DNA from: Clostridia bacterium
Lineage (GTDB): Bacteria; Bacillota; Clostridia; UMGS1883
Assembly: GCA_017472685.1 (NCBI GenBank)
Contig: JAFUOO010000012.1
Location: forward strand, 150,676 to 214,675
Direction: 5' to 3'
DNA length: 64,000 nucleotides
Shown: in pieces, positions 24,666-33,711 of the stretch
How the letters are laid out: the number at the start of each line of letters is the position of its first letter
How positions within the stretch are numbered: position 1 is the stretch's first letter
Position numbers and translations under genes: made by a program
Notes under the pieces: generated by a model
What the model was told of the DNA's origin: nothing
Database searches by the model: none
Seen by the model: the letters and a program-made list of their open reading frames with translations, nothing else

Positions 24666-25773
24666 CGTCAGATTCTGTCAGAGCATTTTTAAGAAATGCC
24701 AGTGACTTGCTCCTTTCTTTGTCAATTATTGCATTGATTTTGTCGTAATCCCAATCGTAGTCTATCATAGCTTTTACATCGTTGTTATCATCAGTGAACA
24801 ACTTGTAAAGACCAAGCTTCATTAAAAAGCTTGATGCCTTTGCAATGATAAAATCTGTTTTGCAAAAGGCAAATCTTTTATTGAATATCAACGAAAAGGT
24901 CAATCCATGGAAGGTTGTAGTTGCTATTACCTGTGCATCGCGGAACAAGCTGATCCATTCCATCGGTGAAAGCTGATACTGTCTTAATATAACATCACAC
25001 CAGGTATAAGTGTCATTATTACAATCAAGACAAATGATTTTATAGTCATGAGCTCTGGCATAGCTGACTATACCTTGAATAAACTCTTCTGTAAAATCCT
25101 GACCATAAACTATCATATAGTTTTCATACTTTGATTTTGGGATGTTGGGGTCAGCCCTGAAATCCCACAGCCAGGTGGGATCCAACACAACCTCCGGTCT
25201 GGTCCCCGTTATTTCTTCAATGATATCAGCCGAATTTTCATCTCGCACAGAAATATGTGCCATTTTTTTTATTCCATTAACAACGTATTCAGGATGGTCT
25301 GCACCTTTCTTTACCGTACCAAAGCTTGCTGCATATGCGTTTACAGATTTTGCCTTCATGCCATTCCCAAACAGGAATGGGTCATTGTTGAATACCTTAA
25401 AGGAATAATCCCAGACGATATCACTTCCCAAAATGACATTGTCAAACTCAGTCTCCCTAAGTGTCGCAGCACTCAGGTCTTCCGTGTGCGGAATTGTTTT
25501 ATATGCATTAATGAAAAGCTTTCTTTTTTTATTATAGCTTGACCAAGGAAGTAATCTATCGTGCAGATCGAAATAAAAACCGCGCTGAAGGATTTTATAG
25601 CGGGGCTTTAATGAATAATAAAAATCAAAATGATGCTTGTTCAAATAAGCGATCTGCTTACAATTAGAATCGGGAAATTGAGTTTCTATTACCTTCTGGA
25701 GCGCATACGCCTGCGCAAAGGTTCCGTAATTGGGTACATTCCAAAAAGTCAATATGCCTGTGTTATATTTCAT
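24658..25773 (-). CDS. Polysaccharide pyruvyl transferase-like protein 1
   Basis: A PF04230-type protein of 371 residues; family members add pyruvate ketals from PEP to sugars, or carry out related transfers, and have a GT-B-like fold. The N-terminal GILTFWNVPNYGTFAQAYALQ and the central LGSDIVWDYS are recognisable. The normally conserved D-S-F-H-G segment reads TTTFHGLTFS here, with Thr in place of Asp-Ser, unlike the other five copies in this locus. It has no adjacent FrhB-like gene. It overlaps the flippase start and is overlapped by the polymerase end by 4 nt. Confidence 0.85.
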   Translation of the reverse strand: MKYNTGILTFWNVPNYGTFAQAYALQKVIETQFPDSNCKQIAYLNKHHFDFYYSLKPRYKILQRGFYFDLHDRLLPWSSYNKKRKLFINAYKTIPHTEDLSAATLRETEFDNVILGSDIVWDYSFKVFNNDPFLFGNGMKAKSVNAYAASFGTVKKGADHPEYVVNGIKKMAHISVRDENSADIIEEITGTRPEVVLDPTWLWDFRADPNIPKSKYENYMIVYGQDFTEEFIQGIVSYARAHDYKIICLDCNNDTYTWCDVILRQYQLSPMEWISLFRDAQVIATTTFHGLTFSLIFNKRFAFCKTDFIIAKASSFLMKLGLYKLFTDDNNDVKAMIDYDWDYDKINAIIDKERSKSLAFLKNALTESDDE

Positions 25774-26954
25774 AATTGTCCCCCTAAGAAGTTTCTGCTA
25801 CTGCGTTTTTTTGCTCGTTGATGCACAATATAGTAAGGTAGAATAAGTGCCAGATACATCAAAGCATATTCACGTTGCTCCGTAATACCTAAAACAGTGT
25901 ATACAATTATCCCCCAAATACAAGTCTGAGCACAAGTATCATGCCACATGCGCTTGCAACAGGATATATTTATCACATATATCACAGCATAAAAACAAAG
26001 ACCGACTAAGCCACTTTGATAAATAACCTGCAAAAGCTGATTGTGACAATGTGTTGCGGCGGTAAAACCAAAGGTTTTTACAGCAACGGACTGTGTAATA
26101 ATTCCGTAGCCTTGTAAAGGCTTTGCGGCAATTGCTTTAATGGCATTATCCCATATCTCCAATCTTCCCGTGAATGTCATATCACCGCCCAGAACGCCCA
26201 CTATCAAAGGCTCCAGATAGTCATATATGCGGAAATATACAATGGATATTATAATAGCCACAGTAATTATAACGCCTCTTGCTGGAGGCAGATATTTCTT
26301 TATGATAGTTTTTATATGGGGCAGAATATTAGGCAACAGGAACAATACACAGCCTGCAATACCCGTGGACCCACCAAATTTCAATTCTGATAGAATAATT
26401 ATCAGAGAGAGAAAATAGCATCTGAGACTTTTTTTGGTAATTTCTTTGTAAAGCCACGCTGTTAACAGCCCGGGGAAAAACCACACCACAAATAAATGAT
26501 GCCACCCTAAAAAGTAGCCCGGGGAAACACCGTAAACGGAATTTATGATTGTATAAATTCCGTTGGGCATCACAAAGAGAGTGAATGCATTTATGTAAAT
26601 ACAGATTTCAAAATGTAACATCAGGCATTGAACAAGCTGTTTTACGTTATGTGAATACAAATCAAGAACAGCAGCAATTGTCACAAAGTTTATAAGATTC
26701 TGAACGGCAGTGTTGACTATGCCACCGCTCAGAAGCGTTATAAGCAAAGTCCACACTTCCAGACCTGCCAAAGCCAGAACAATTTTTGAAGGCATTCTTC
26801 TTTTTCTGAAATATTCAAAAATAATCCATATAGCAACAAGATAAACAGCCAACTGATAGCCTTTATTAATCAGCGGAATTGTTTTGAAATACTGCGGCTC
26901 AAAAAAAGGTAACAGTAAACAGAAACATATTATCCATCGTGTATTAAGTTTCAA
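25770..26954 (-). CDS. O-antigen polymerase/ligase-like protein (Wzy), copy 1
   Basis: An integral membrane protein of 394 residues with about ten helices and a large loop holding the Wzy_C-type motif: TGRLEIWDNAIKAI, PLQGYG and ATHCHNQLLQVIYQSGL. Proteins of this kind join repeat units on the outer face of the membrane. It lies between an acyltransferase and a pyruvyl transferase gene. Wzy polymerase and ligase roles cannot be told apart from sequence. Confidence 0.85.
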   Translation of the reverse strand: MKLNTRWIICFCLLLPFFEPQYFKTIPLINKGYQLAVYLVAIWIIFEYFRKRRMPSKIVLALAGLEVWTLLITLLSGGIVNTAVQNLINFVTIAAVLDLYSHNVKQLVQCLMLHFEICIYINAFTLFVMPNGIYTIINSVYGVSPGYFLGWHHLFVVWFFPGLLTAWLYKEITKKSLRCYFLSLIIILSELKFGGSTGIAGCVLFLLPNILPHIKTIIKKYLPPARGVIITVAIIISIVYFRIYDYLEPLIVGVLGGDMTFTGRLEIWDNAIKAIAAKPLQGYGIITQSVAVKTFGFTAATHCHNQLLQVIYQSGLVGLCFYAVIYVINISCCKRMWHDTCAQTCIWGIIVYTVLGITEQREYALMYLALILPYYIVHQRAKKRSSRNFLGGQL

Positions 26955-26983
26955 TGTGAATACCTCCTTTTGATAATTTAACT

Positions 26984-27556
26984 TCAGCTATTTTGTTCAT
27001 CGTTTAACATTTTAATTACTCTCGCCGGAACGCCTCCGACAACACTTCTCGGTGGAATAGAGTGCGTAACGACAGAATTTGCCCCTATAATGGCATAGTC
27101 CCCTATTTCTACATCAGGCATTACACACACGTTTCTGCCAAGCCATACGTTTTTGCCGATGTGAACTTCACCCTTGCTCCATATTTTGCGTTTCGAGGGA
27201 GGAATATCAAGCTCAGCATAACTGACAGAGCCATGCGAATTGTCAGTTATAAAACAACCCTCGCCCATAAGCACCCCGTCACCGATGGTAATACGGTTAG
27301 CGCAGGATATGTAAGAATTCTTTGTCATTGAAACATTGTTGCCAATTATAAGCTCAGGTTCTTTTTCTACTTTCCAGGTATGTATTGTTATGTTTTTACC
27401 TGTTTTAAAATTATTACCGATACTTATATACTGCGGTCCCTTCAAAGTAAATCCCGGTCCAACATAGCTGTTTGAACCTATGCTTTTTAATTTTTTTGTG
27501 GTTCTTTTCCACAATATTTTATTATATGCTCTTAAAAGCTTTTCAGGTAAATTCAT
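26984..27556 (-). CDS. Hexapeptide-repeat acyltransferase 1
   Basis: A left-handed beta-helix O-acyltransferase of 190 residues, probably an acetyltransferase that decorates the polysaccharide or a precursor. Hexapeptide repeats run from about residue 45 (IGNNFKTGKNITIH) to 180, with the active-site His in TDNSHGS and the end IPPRSVVGGVPARVIK typical of the maltose/galactoside acetyltransferase branch. The ATG at 27556 overlaps the stop of the preceding gene (TGATG). A GTG one codon earlier is possible. Confidence 0.88.
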   Translation of the reverse strand: MNLPEKLLRAYNKILWKRTTKKLKSIGSNSYVGPGFTLKGPQYISIGNNFKTGKNITIHTWKVEKEPELIIGNNVSMTKNSYISCANRITIGDGVLMGEGCFITDNSHGSVSYAELDIPPSKRKIWSKGEVHIGKNVWLGRNVCVMPDVEIGDYAIIGANSVVTHSIPPRSVVGGVPARVIKMLNDEQNS

Positions 27557-29520
27557 CACACAACCTCGTTTTCCAAAAACAGCTTCTTCGCAACTGATTT
27601 GTCCGAAGCATTATTTTTATATTGCCACTGTAACTTTTGCGGTATCATTCCTATCGTATCTGAAATCATTGGATCAAAATCTTTATTCAGCATTTTCATC
27701 AACACAAACATATCTCCATGATTATAATGTACAGTATCAAGGACACCACCATCGAGTTTACAAAGCTTGCTTATCATCATAACAGCATCTATAAAGAAAT
27801 ATATAGAATATGTTCTGTATTTTAGATAGTACTGTTCAAAAACACTATCTACAGCCGATACGAACACACTGTTTTTTCTTGATGCTATAAAATAACCTGA
27901 CCAACTACAAACGTTATTTTTGTACGCTAAAAAATATCTGCTGCTTGCAAATTCTACCGTTTCGAATGGTTTATCCGACAGGTAATCTGCAAGTCTATAT
28001 TCTTTTGTGAAAAAGATTGTTGCATCAATCCAGGTTCCTCCGTTATTTTTTAACAAATTGAAACGAAGTATATCTGAAAAAGTCTGTACAGAAATTTTAC
28101 CTTTCTCGAAATCTGCAAGAATTACAGGATTGATATCAGTATAATTCTTATAATTATTCTTGCTTATTTTTACAACATCCATTCCTTTATGGTATTTAAT
28201 TACTGATTTCAGACATTGCTGTACAATATAAGGTGCATTTTCAAAGCCATCCCACCAGAACACAAAAACCTTATCCGATACAGGAGCATCCTCCAAAATA
28301 GTTTTCTTATTTAAATAAGATTCTAAAATCGGCATTATCCGTTCTTCTAACAATGGTAATTCTTTTTGTATCTCTTCAAAGGCACGTAACCTGCTGTTAT
28401 AAAACTTATGAGCTCTAAAAGCCTCTGCTATGCCCTTCTTACTTATGTTTTTCAGCAGTACCTTTGTTGAGTTAATAAATCTCTTTAACCCTTTAGCGCA
28501 CCTTAACATTCCGCTTGTCATAAATAAATACATATTTGGGAAAATACATATTCGTTTGGCGCAAAGCAAATATTTGCTCCTTAATCCTTTTGCACTTTCA
28601 AATAAAACTACCACTGATTTTTTATAAATGTCATCCTTACGAAGCGTCTTATACAACACCTTAAAAGTCGAATAATCACTTTGTAACGCTCTGTTAAAAA
28701 TGGAATTGATTAAATGATAATACAATGCATATGCTTGAAGAATGTTATTGTTATCCGCTTTCAACAATTTGAAAAACGCCTCAAATGCTACACGAGATCT
28801 GTTTAAGTGATTTTCCACCGCAGTGTTTTTCATCATCGAATTCTGATTACTGAGGTTGTAAAAATAAGAATTTGGGGCTTTAATGGTTTTCACTTTTTTA
28901 CAATTGCCAAGCATAAGATATGTAAATATTGTATCCTCACCCAGGCTGATCCCCTTGTACATGGCAAATTTTTCTGCTGTTTTTTTCACACATTGAGCAT
29001 CGTAGAGCTTGTTCCATCGAGAAACAAATAAAACATTAGGAATTCCATCAAAATTTTTGTTATACAGATAAGAATTCCTAAGCTCTTCTACCGCATTGCC
29101 TTCATAAACACTATCTTCATACAAAAAATAAGGATCAAGTCTTCCATTTTTTTCTCTATAAAAGCCTGCTGCAATACAATCAATCCCGTCTTCCATATAC
29201 TCCATGAAATTGGAAATAAAATCGTTCCCAATTCTGTCGTCAGGATCCAAAAACGCAATATACTTTCCTTCAGCACTTTTTATCCCTGCGAGCGTCGCGT
29301 CTACAAGTCCACCATTCTCTTTGTTTACAATTTTAATTCGAGAATCAACAGCTGCATATTTCAGAATTATCTCAGAGCTTTTATCAGTAGAGCCATCATT
29401 TACTAAAATAATTTCTATGTTTTCGTATTTCTGATTAATCAATGACGGAATAGAAGTATTTAAATAATTTTCCTGATTATAAATTGGTACCACAATCGAT
29501 ACCATTTTGTTTTTAGCCAT
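27556..29520 (-). CDS. Two-domain glycosyltransferase: GT2 plus capsule-synthesis (GT32-like)
   Basis: A 654-residue fusion. Residues 1 to about 230 are a GT2 domain (IVVPIYNQENYL, ILVNDGSTDKS, AFLDPDDR with its DxD, LGEDTIFTY). A helical linker follows, and from about 415 there is a Caps_synth (PF05704)/GT32-like domain: KVFVFWWDGFENAPYIVQ, DILRFNLLKNNGGTWIDA with its DxD-like site, and YNHGD. The two domains would add two different sugars in sequence. It is the longest gene in the locus and is more AT-rich than its neighbours. GT2 and GT32-type enzymes are usually separate proteins. Confidence 0.87.
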   Translation of the reverse strand: MAKNKMVSIVVPIYNQENYLNTSIPSLINQKYENIEIILVNDGSTDKSSEIILKYAAVDSRIKIVNKENGGLVDATLAGIKSAEGKYIAFLDPDDRIGNDFISNFMEYMEDGIDCIAAGFYREKNGRLDPYFLYEDSVYEGNAVEELRNSYLYNKNFDGIPNVLFVSRWNKLYDAQCVKKTAEKFAMYKGISLGEDTIFTYLMLGNCKKVKTIKAPNSYFYNLSNQNSMMKNTAVENHLNRSRVAFEAFFKLLKADNNNILQAYALYYHLINSIFNRALQSDYSTFKVLYKTLRKDDIYKKSVVVLFESAKGLRSKYLLCAKRICIFPNMYLFMTSGMLRCAKGLKRFINSTKVLLKNISKKGIAEAFRAHKFYNSRLRAFEEIQKELPLLEERIMPILESYLNKKTILEDAPVSDKVFVFWWDGFENAPYIVQQCLKSVIKYHKGMDVVKISKNNYKNYTDINPVILADFEKGKISVQTFSDILRFNLLKNNGGTWIDATIFFTKEYRLADYLSDKPFETVEFASSRYFLAYKNNVCSWSGYFIASRKNSVFVSAVDSVFEQYYLKYRTYSIYFFIDAVMMISKLCKLDGGVLDTVHYNHGDMFVLMKMLNKDFDPMISDTIGMIPQKLQWQYKNNASDKSVAKKLFLENEVV

Positions 29521-29538
29521 GATATACCTCTTTGTATA

Positions 29539-30693
29539 TTAATATTCAGGGAATTCGTTGTTTTCCTTCAATGCATCTCTGATAGCCTTTAAATATCCAT
29601 AGCCATGTTCTTCGTCAGGTTCAAGATATCCACCTTCAGCCCACTCATTCCATGCATACATGAACATCATATCCTGTTTATAGTCACGCTTTGCATGCTT
29701 TATTTGTGCTGACAGATACTTCTTGAATTTTTCAGGATTTTCCCCTACATAGACAAAGCCGCGCTTTCCGTGGCGAGGAGTATTGTCCCAGCGAACAAAT
29801 GCTCCGGGAATACTATTCTTCCTTACAGGTTTCATGTTTATAATAGTTTGCCATGCTTTATCATAGCTTATAAACTGAGTTCCTGTTATCTTTCTCAAAG
29901 ATGATGTACCCACTCTTAAAAGATCAACTCCAAACTTTGCTTGTACAATGTTTGAAACTCTTCGGCGGATATATTTTAATGTGCTCAAAAAGCCTTTCTT
30001 AGATGAAAACATTTCATGGCGAGCATAGCCCGGCTGAAATTCAATATCGTACTCAAAGGCATCTGCTTCACTTCTGTTTTCGAAATCAAGGTCTCCTGTC
30101 TGGTACGCAAAATCCAATCCGGGGAAACCGCTCTCAATGGCCAGTTCGCGCCAGTATTCCATCATTTCAACAACACAATTCATAATTGAAGGTCGGTAGA
30201 TAACAAACAAAGGTTTTCCGTCAACCTTAATGTAGCGTTCATCTTTGAAGAAAGGTAACATATAGTCAAAATGTTCCTTCCATTCCTTTTTACCTCCATA
30301 GTATTGATTAATGAGAACCTTTTTATCTTCACCTGTCCAGGCTTTTGTCCACGGCTCGTTGGCCCAGCAAACACAGAACGGAATATCTATCTTTTTATTG
30401 GCAAGCATCTGCTCCATAGGTTTTTCTAAAAGCATCTTTCCGTCAAACCAATAATGATAATAGCAAAAACCGTAAACGCCATGCTCCTTTGCTATTTTAG
30501 CCTGCCAGATTTTAACATCATCGTCCAAAAGGTCGTAATAATTGTTATCAAGCGGGACTCTCGGCTGAACATGACCGTCATACAACGGAGTTGCTTTCTT
30601 TACGTTAACCCATTCGGTAAAGCCTTCACCCCACCATTCGTTATTTTCGGGAATGTTGTGAAACTGAGGTAAATAATAGGCTATTATTTTCAT
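29539..30693 (-). CDS. WbsX-like glycosyltransferase/GH99-like protein
   Basis: A 384-residue protein of the Glyco_tran_WbsX family (PF14307). It starts IIAYYLPQFHNIPENNEWWG-EGFTEW and includes GFCYYHYWFDG, FCVCWANEPWT and MFMYAWNEWAEGGYLEP, all family hallmarks. Related proteins have a glycoside-hydrolase-99-like barrel and occur in O-antigen and capsule loci, where they are assumed to act on glycan chains; the exact reaction is not established. No signal peptide is seen, so it acts in the cytosol. It meets the preceding FrhB-like gene at one base. Confidence 0.88.
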   Translation of the reverse strand: MKIIAYYLPQFHNIPENNEWWGEGFTEWVNVKKATPLYDGHVQPRVPLDNNYYDLLDDDVKIWQAKIAKEHGVYGFCYYHYWFDGKMLLEKPMEQMLANKKIDIPFCVCWANEPWTKAWTGEDKKVLINQYYGGKKEWKEHFDYMLPFFKDERYIKVDGKPLFVIYRPSIMNCVVEMMEYWRELAIESGFPGLDFAYQTGDLDFENRSEADAFEYDIEFQPGYARHEMFSSKKGFLSTLKYIRRRVSNIVQAKFGVDLLRVGTSSLRKITGTQFISYDKAWQTIINMKPVRKNSIPGAFVRWDNTPRHGKRGFVYVGENPEKFKKYLSAQIKHAKRDYKQDMMFMYAWNEWAEGGYLEPDEEHGYGYLKAIRDALKENNEFPEY

Positions 30694-31934
30694 TATGAAT
30701 GACCTCCTTCATTAGCTTTTCTAACGCGCTTTTCATATTTTTTTTGTTTATATTTTTTTACAAGCTTAAAAACATGCTTTTTTAAAGGCAGCTTATTAAT
30801 TACAGGTTTAACAAGATTTACTATTCTGCTTTTCAAATTGTTCTTTACCCATTTTGATGTAAGCTGCTCGTAAGTGCAATTTTTCACATCAAGGAAAAAC
30901 TCTTCTCTGTTTTTCGGAATCTTCAAAATCTTATTGCTGCCACTTATGCTTGAGGACAATCCGCTTTCCACGGGTTCCCATCTGATTTTCTGCTTCAGAA
31001 GCTCGAAAATTTCTTTGCCATATTCTGAATGCACCCACACGGCGGTTGTTCCTAACTCATCATCAAATCCCGGAACTTGATCTCCCACAGAATGAAAATC
31101 GCCTATGGTAAAGTCGGACGCACGCACAAGGCTACGGAATTCACAATCGTAACAGGAGGGACGCATGTTATATCCGGCAAAAAACATTCTAAGCATAGAT
31201 TTAGAATCATAATTCTGCTCAATATGCTTTCGTTCTTGGAAATAAATTCTTGTGTTAGGTGCAGAATATCCGTAGGATTTATCTCGGAATACTACCCTGC
31301 GAACATTATCCTTATATTTTTTCTGCAAAAAATTTATCCATTTCTTGTAAATTCCCGGAGAAGAAACCCCGTAACAGATAAGGTCAGTTGTAATAAGCAG
31401 GTGCTCATTCTTGTTGTTCTGAACAAGCTTTTTAAGACCATTTACCTGACAGGGAGTTCCCACAAAAAGGCAACATCTGCCTTGTGACAGCAAATCGTTG
31501 ATATGGGAAAAAACATCCCCTAAATAGCTTTGAACATATTTTGAGCCGCACATATCAGGTATATCATCTTTGTGTTCGGTCCCTTTATGTACAATATCAA
31601 CGCCGTCAAAGCCTGCCCCGAAAACCACTCCATTACAGTCCGATATAACGTAATCTGCCAGAACGGAAAAGAAACCGCCCGCAGTACTCAGAGCACGCAG
31701 CTGCTCATCGGTAGACTGAATTGCATATTTATTTGTTGAGTTATGTAAGGCTACAAAGGGCTCAATCTGTGGGCAAACCTTACTGCACAAATTACATTCA
31801 ATACATTTGCTGCCGACAATTTCGGGATACTGAAACCCTTCTTCGTCTGTCTTCATTTCGATTGCAGATTTTGGGCATATACTGTAACACGCACTGCATC
31901 CGGTACACATGGTCTTATCCGATATTTTAATCAT
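30693..31934 (-). CDS. FrhB-like iron-sulfur flavoprotein 1
   Basis: A 413-residue protein with an N-terminal 2[4Fe-4S] ferredoxin domain (CTGCSACYSICP at 9-20; CIECNLCSKVCP at 43-54). It is followed by the N- and C-terminal domains of the coenzyme F420 hydrogenase/dehydrogenase beta subunit family: GSKYVQS, FVGTPCQVNGLK, CYGVSSP and CYDCEFRSLVRASDFTIGDF. The family binds FAD or FMN and passes electrons to varied substrates. Its role in polysaccharide loci is not established. The usual CHGVPS reads CYGVSS here. It lies near pyruvyl transferase gene 2, separated from it by an acyltransferase gene. A lysine-rich C-terminal tail is unusual. Confidence 0.87.
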   Translation of the reverse strand: MIKISDKTMCTGCSACYSICPKSAIEMKTDEEGFQYPEIVGSKCIECNLCSKVCPQIEPFVALHNSTNKYAIQSTDEQLRALSTAGGFFSVLADYVISDCNGVVFGAGFDGVDIVHKGTEHKDDIPDMCGSKYVQSYLGDVFSHINDLLSQGRCCLFVGTPCQVNGLKKLVQNNKNEHLLITTDLICYGVSSPGIYKKWINFLQKKYKDNVRRVVFRDKSYGYSAPNTRIYFQERKHIEQNYDSKSMLRMFFAGYNMRPSCYDCEFRSLVRASDFTIGDFHSVGDQVPGFDDELGTTAVWVHSEYGKEIFELLKQKIRWEPVESGLSSSISGSNKILKIPKNREEFFLDVKNCTYEQLTSKWVKNNLKSRIVNLVKPVINKLPLKKHVFKLVKKYKQKKYEKRVRKANEGGHS

Positions 31935-32532
31935 TCAATTCACCTTTTCTGCACGCATAAAATTCTCGCCAGGCATCTTCCAGTGATAATCCGTCAGGAT
32001 GAGCTATAGAGAATGCTTTTCTCTTACTCATAACGTCATCAAAGCTACCAATAACCTTCGCCGGTACGCCACCTACAACGGTTCCCGGAGGCACATCGCT
32101 TGTGACGACTGCTCCTGCTGCCACTATTGCATTAGGTCCAATAGACACATTGGGTAATATTCTGGCACCTGCCCCGACAAAAACATTTTCATGTATTTCT
32201 ATACAGCCAACGTATCCTACAAATTCACGTTTACCTGCCATACCGTCGAACACCCAATTGATAATATCGTGTGCGGTAAATTCTACCTCTGCGGCAATTG
32301 CAACGTTATCGTGAATTTTAATTCTTAAGTTATCCCCCGGATACTTTCTGGGTTGATAATGAACATGCTCTCCAAGAAGTGCAAATTTCTTCTTTTTCCT
32401 GAGCCATTTCACACGCATCTGAGCGGTTGGAATTAACTGAAAAATAATTCCTTCAATAAACTCAAATGTAGCCTTTCGACGATAGGATTTGCTGACTTCA
32501 AGTGATTTATCGCTATACGAATTGTTTTTCAT
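31927..32532 (-). CDS. Hexapeptide-repeat acyltransferase 2
   Basis: A left-handed beta-helix acyltransferase of 201 residues, similar to serine acetyltransferase and capsule O-acetyltransferases. The repeats run from about 65 to 170 (RIKIHDNVAIAAEVEF, CIEIHENVFVGAGARI, SIGPNAIVAAGAVV), closed by PPGTVVGGVPAKVIG; the His of FTAHDIIN is the likely catalytic base. ATG 32532 has AAGGAG at 8-nt spacing. It overlaps the FrhB-like gene 1 start by 8 nt and lies 15 nt past pyruvyl transferase gene 2. Confidence 0.87.
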   Translation of the reverse strand: MKNNSYSDKSLEVSKSYRRKATFEFIEGIIFQLIPTAQMRVKWLRKKKKFALLGEHVHYQPRKYPGDNLRIKIHDNVAIAAEVEFTAHDIINWVFDGMAGKREFVGYVGCIEIHENVFVGAGARILPNVSIGPNAIVAAGAVVTSDVPPGTVVGGVPAKVIGSFDDVMSKRKAFSIAHPDGLSLEDAWREFYACRKGELND

Positions 32533-32547
32533 AAAAAACACTCCTTG

Positions 32548-33711
32548 TCAAGTATTTTTAAGTGCTGTTTTTAAAAACTCTACCGATTCGTTTCTCAGGT
32601 TTTTCAATTTTTCTTCAATGTCATAATAGTCAATTTCATTGTCAATAATATTAGCTACATTTTCTGAACAATGTCTTGCTTCAAGTCCTGTAAGTTTAAA
32701 CAAACTCTCAATTCTTGAATTTCTCGACTGCTTGCTATCGTCTGAAAAGCGGCTGAATGTAACAAACTGTTTGTGATTCAATATTGAAAATACACTGCCG
32801 TGGAACGAGTCGGTACAAATATACTCCGCATTACGGATAAGATTTACAAAGTCGGTAGAATCCATATCGAACATCTGCTTGTCGCCAAATGTCTGGTCGC
32901 ATTCAACAAAGTGGTCAAGAAAAGGAACTGTTACAACAGGGAGATTTTTCTCTTTTGCAAACTTCAAGGTTTCTGCTCTGTGTGCTTCGTTTTCGCCTAA
33001 GAAGTAAGCAAAGATATAGGGCTCTTCAACAACTCTCTTGTTGGGTATAAGCGTGAGCCATTCTTCACCGGATAACAACAAGGTTGGGTCACAAACTGTG
33101 GTTGCATCAATCCCTGTAAGCTCTTTGATAATCTGACTGCCACGCAATTCACGGCTGCTTAAAGCATTAAAACGCTTAAGATATTTTGCCGTTCTTCCCT
33201 TTTGATACCAGGGTATCTGACTTACACCAAAGCTCGGAGCATAAGCTACCTTGTTTATATTATCTGCTACAAATTCCTGTGTGAAGAAATGACTGCCCAG
33301 ATTCTGCGGAAGCCACAATTGGTCGCTTCCTGTTAAAACTGTGTCATAATTTTCCGAGCCTTTTTTCAAAGCTTCAAATCCTGCATAAGGCTTGGACATT
33401 TTTGTGAAATACTGTTTAACAAAGCCATCAAAGCGTTTATTTCTTACAGAAACAAGCTTCTGTATTTCAGGATGCTTTGAAATTTCCCGTCTTTTCTTTA
33501 TTCCCTTAAGCTTTCCTGTTACGAAATAAGGGTTAAAAAGCCTGAGTAATGACTGCATTATAAATACAGGCGAAGGTGTTTTTTTGTAAATTATAATTTC
33601 ATAATCATAACCTAATTTTTCAACAGACTGCTGTGTTGCTAAAACCTGAAGCTGGCTTCCGAAGTTTTTTGTATCATAGCATACACAAAGACCTACTTTT
33701 GTTTTACTCAT
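32548..33711 (-). CDS. Polysaccharide pyruvyl transferase-like protein 2
   Basis: A PF04230-type protein of 387 residues. N-terminal: VCYDTKNFGSQLQVLATQ. Centre: TGSDQLWLPQNLGS, followed by AYAPSFG. The signature ICTDSFHGSVFSIL is intact near 300. It is presumed to transfer a pyruvyl group to a sugar hydroxyl, by homology. An acyltransferase and FrhB-like gene 1 follow downstream, so the pyruvyl transferase-FrhB pairing is kept but interrupted. Its start overlaps the glycosyltransferase gene by 8 nt. Confidence 0.87.
   Translation of the reverse strand: MSKTKVGLCVCYDTKNFGSQLQVLATQQSVEKLGYDYEIIIYKKTPSPVFIMQSLLRLFNPYFVTGKLKGIKKRREISKHPEIQKLVSVRNKRFDGFVKQYFTKMSKPYAGFEALKKGSENYDTVLTGSDQLWLPQNLGSHFFTQEFVADNINKVAYAPSFGVSQIPWYQKGRTAKYLKRFNALSSRELRGSQIIKELTGIDATTVCDPTLLLSGEEWLTLIPNKRVVEEPYIFAYFLGENEAHRAETLKFAKEKNLPVVTVPFLDHFVECDQTFGDKQMFDMDSTDFVNLIRNAEYICTDSFHGSVFSILNHKQFVTFSRFSDDSKQSRNSRIESLFKLTGLEARHCSENVANIIDNEIDYYDIEEKLKNLRNESVEFLKTALKNT

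Noticed and set aside
30693..31934. True F420-reducing hydrogenase subunit
   Set aside because: No hydrogenase large or small subunits or F420 genes are nearby; all five copies sit among glycosyltransferases.
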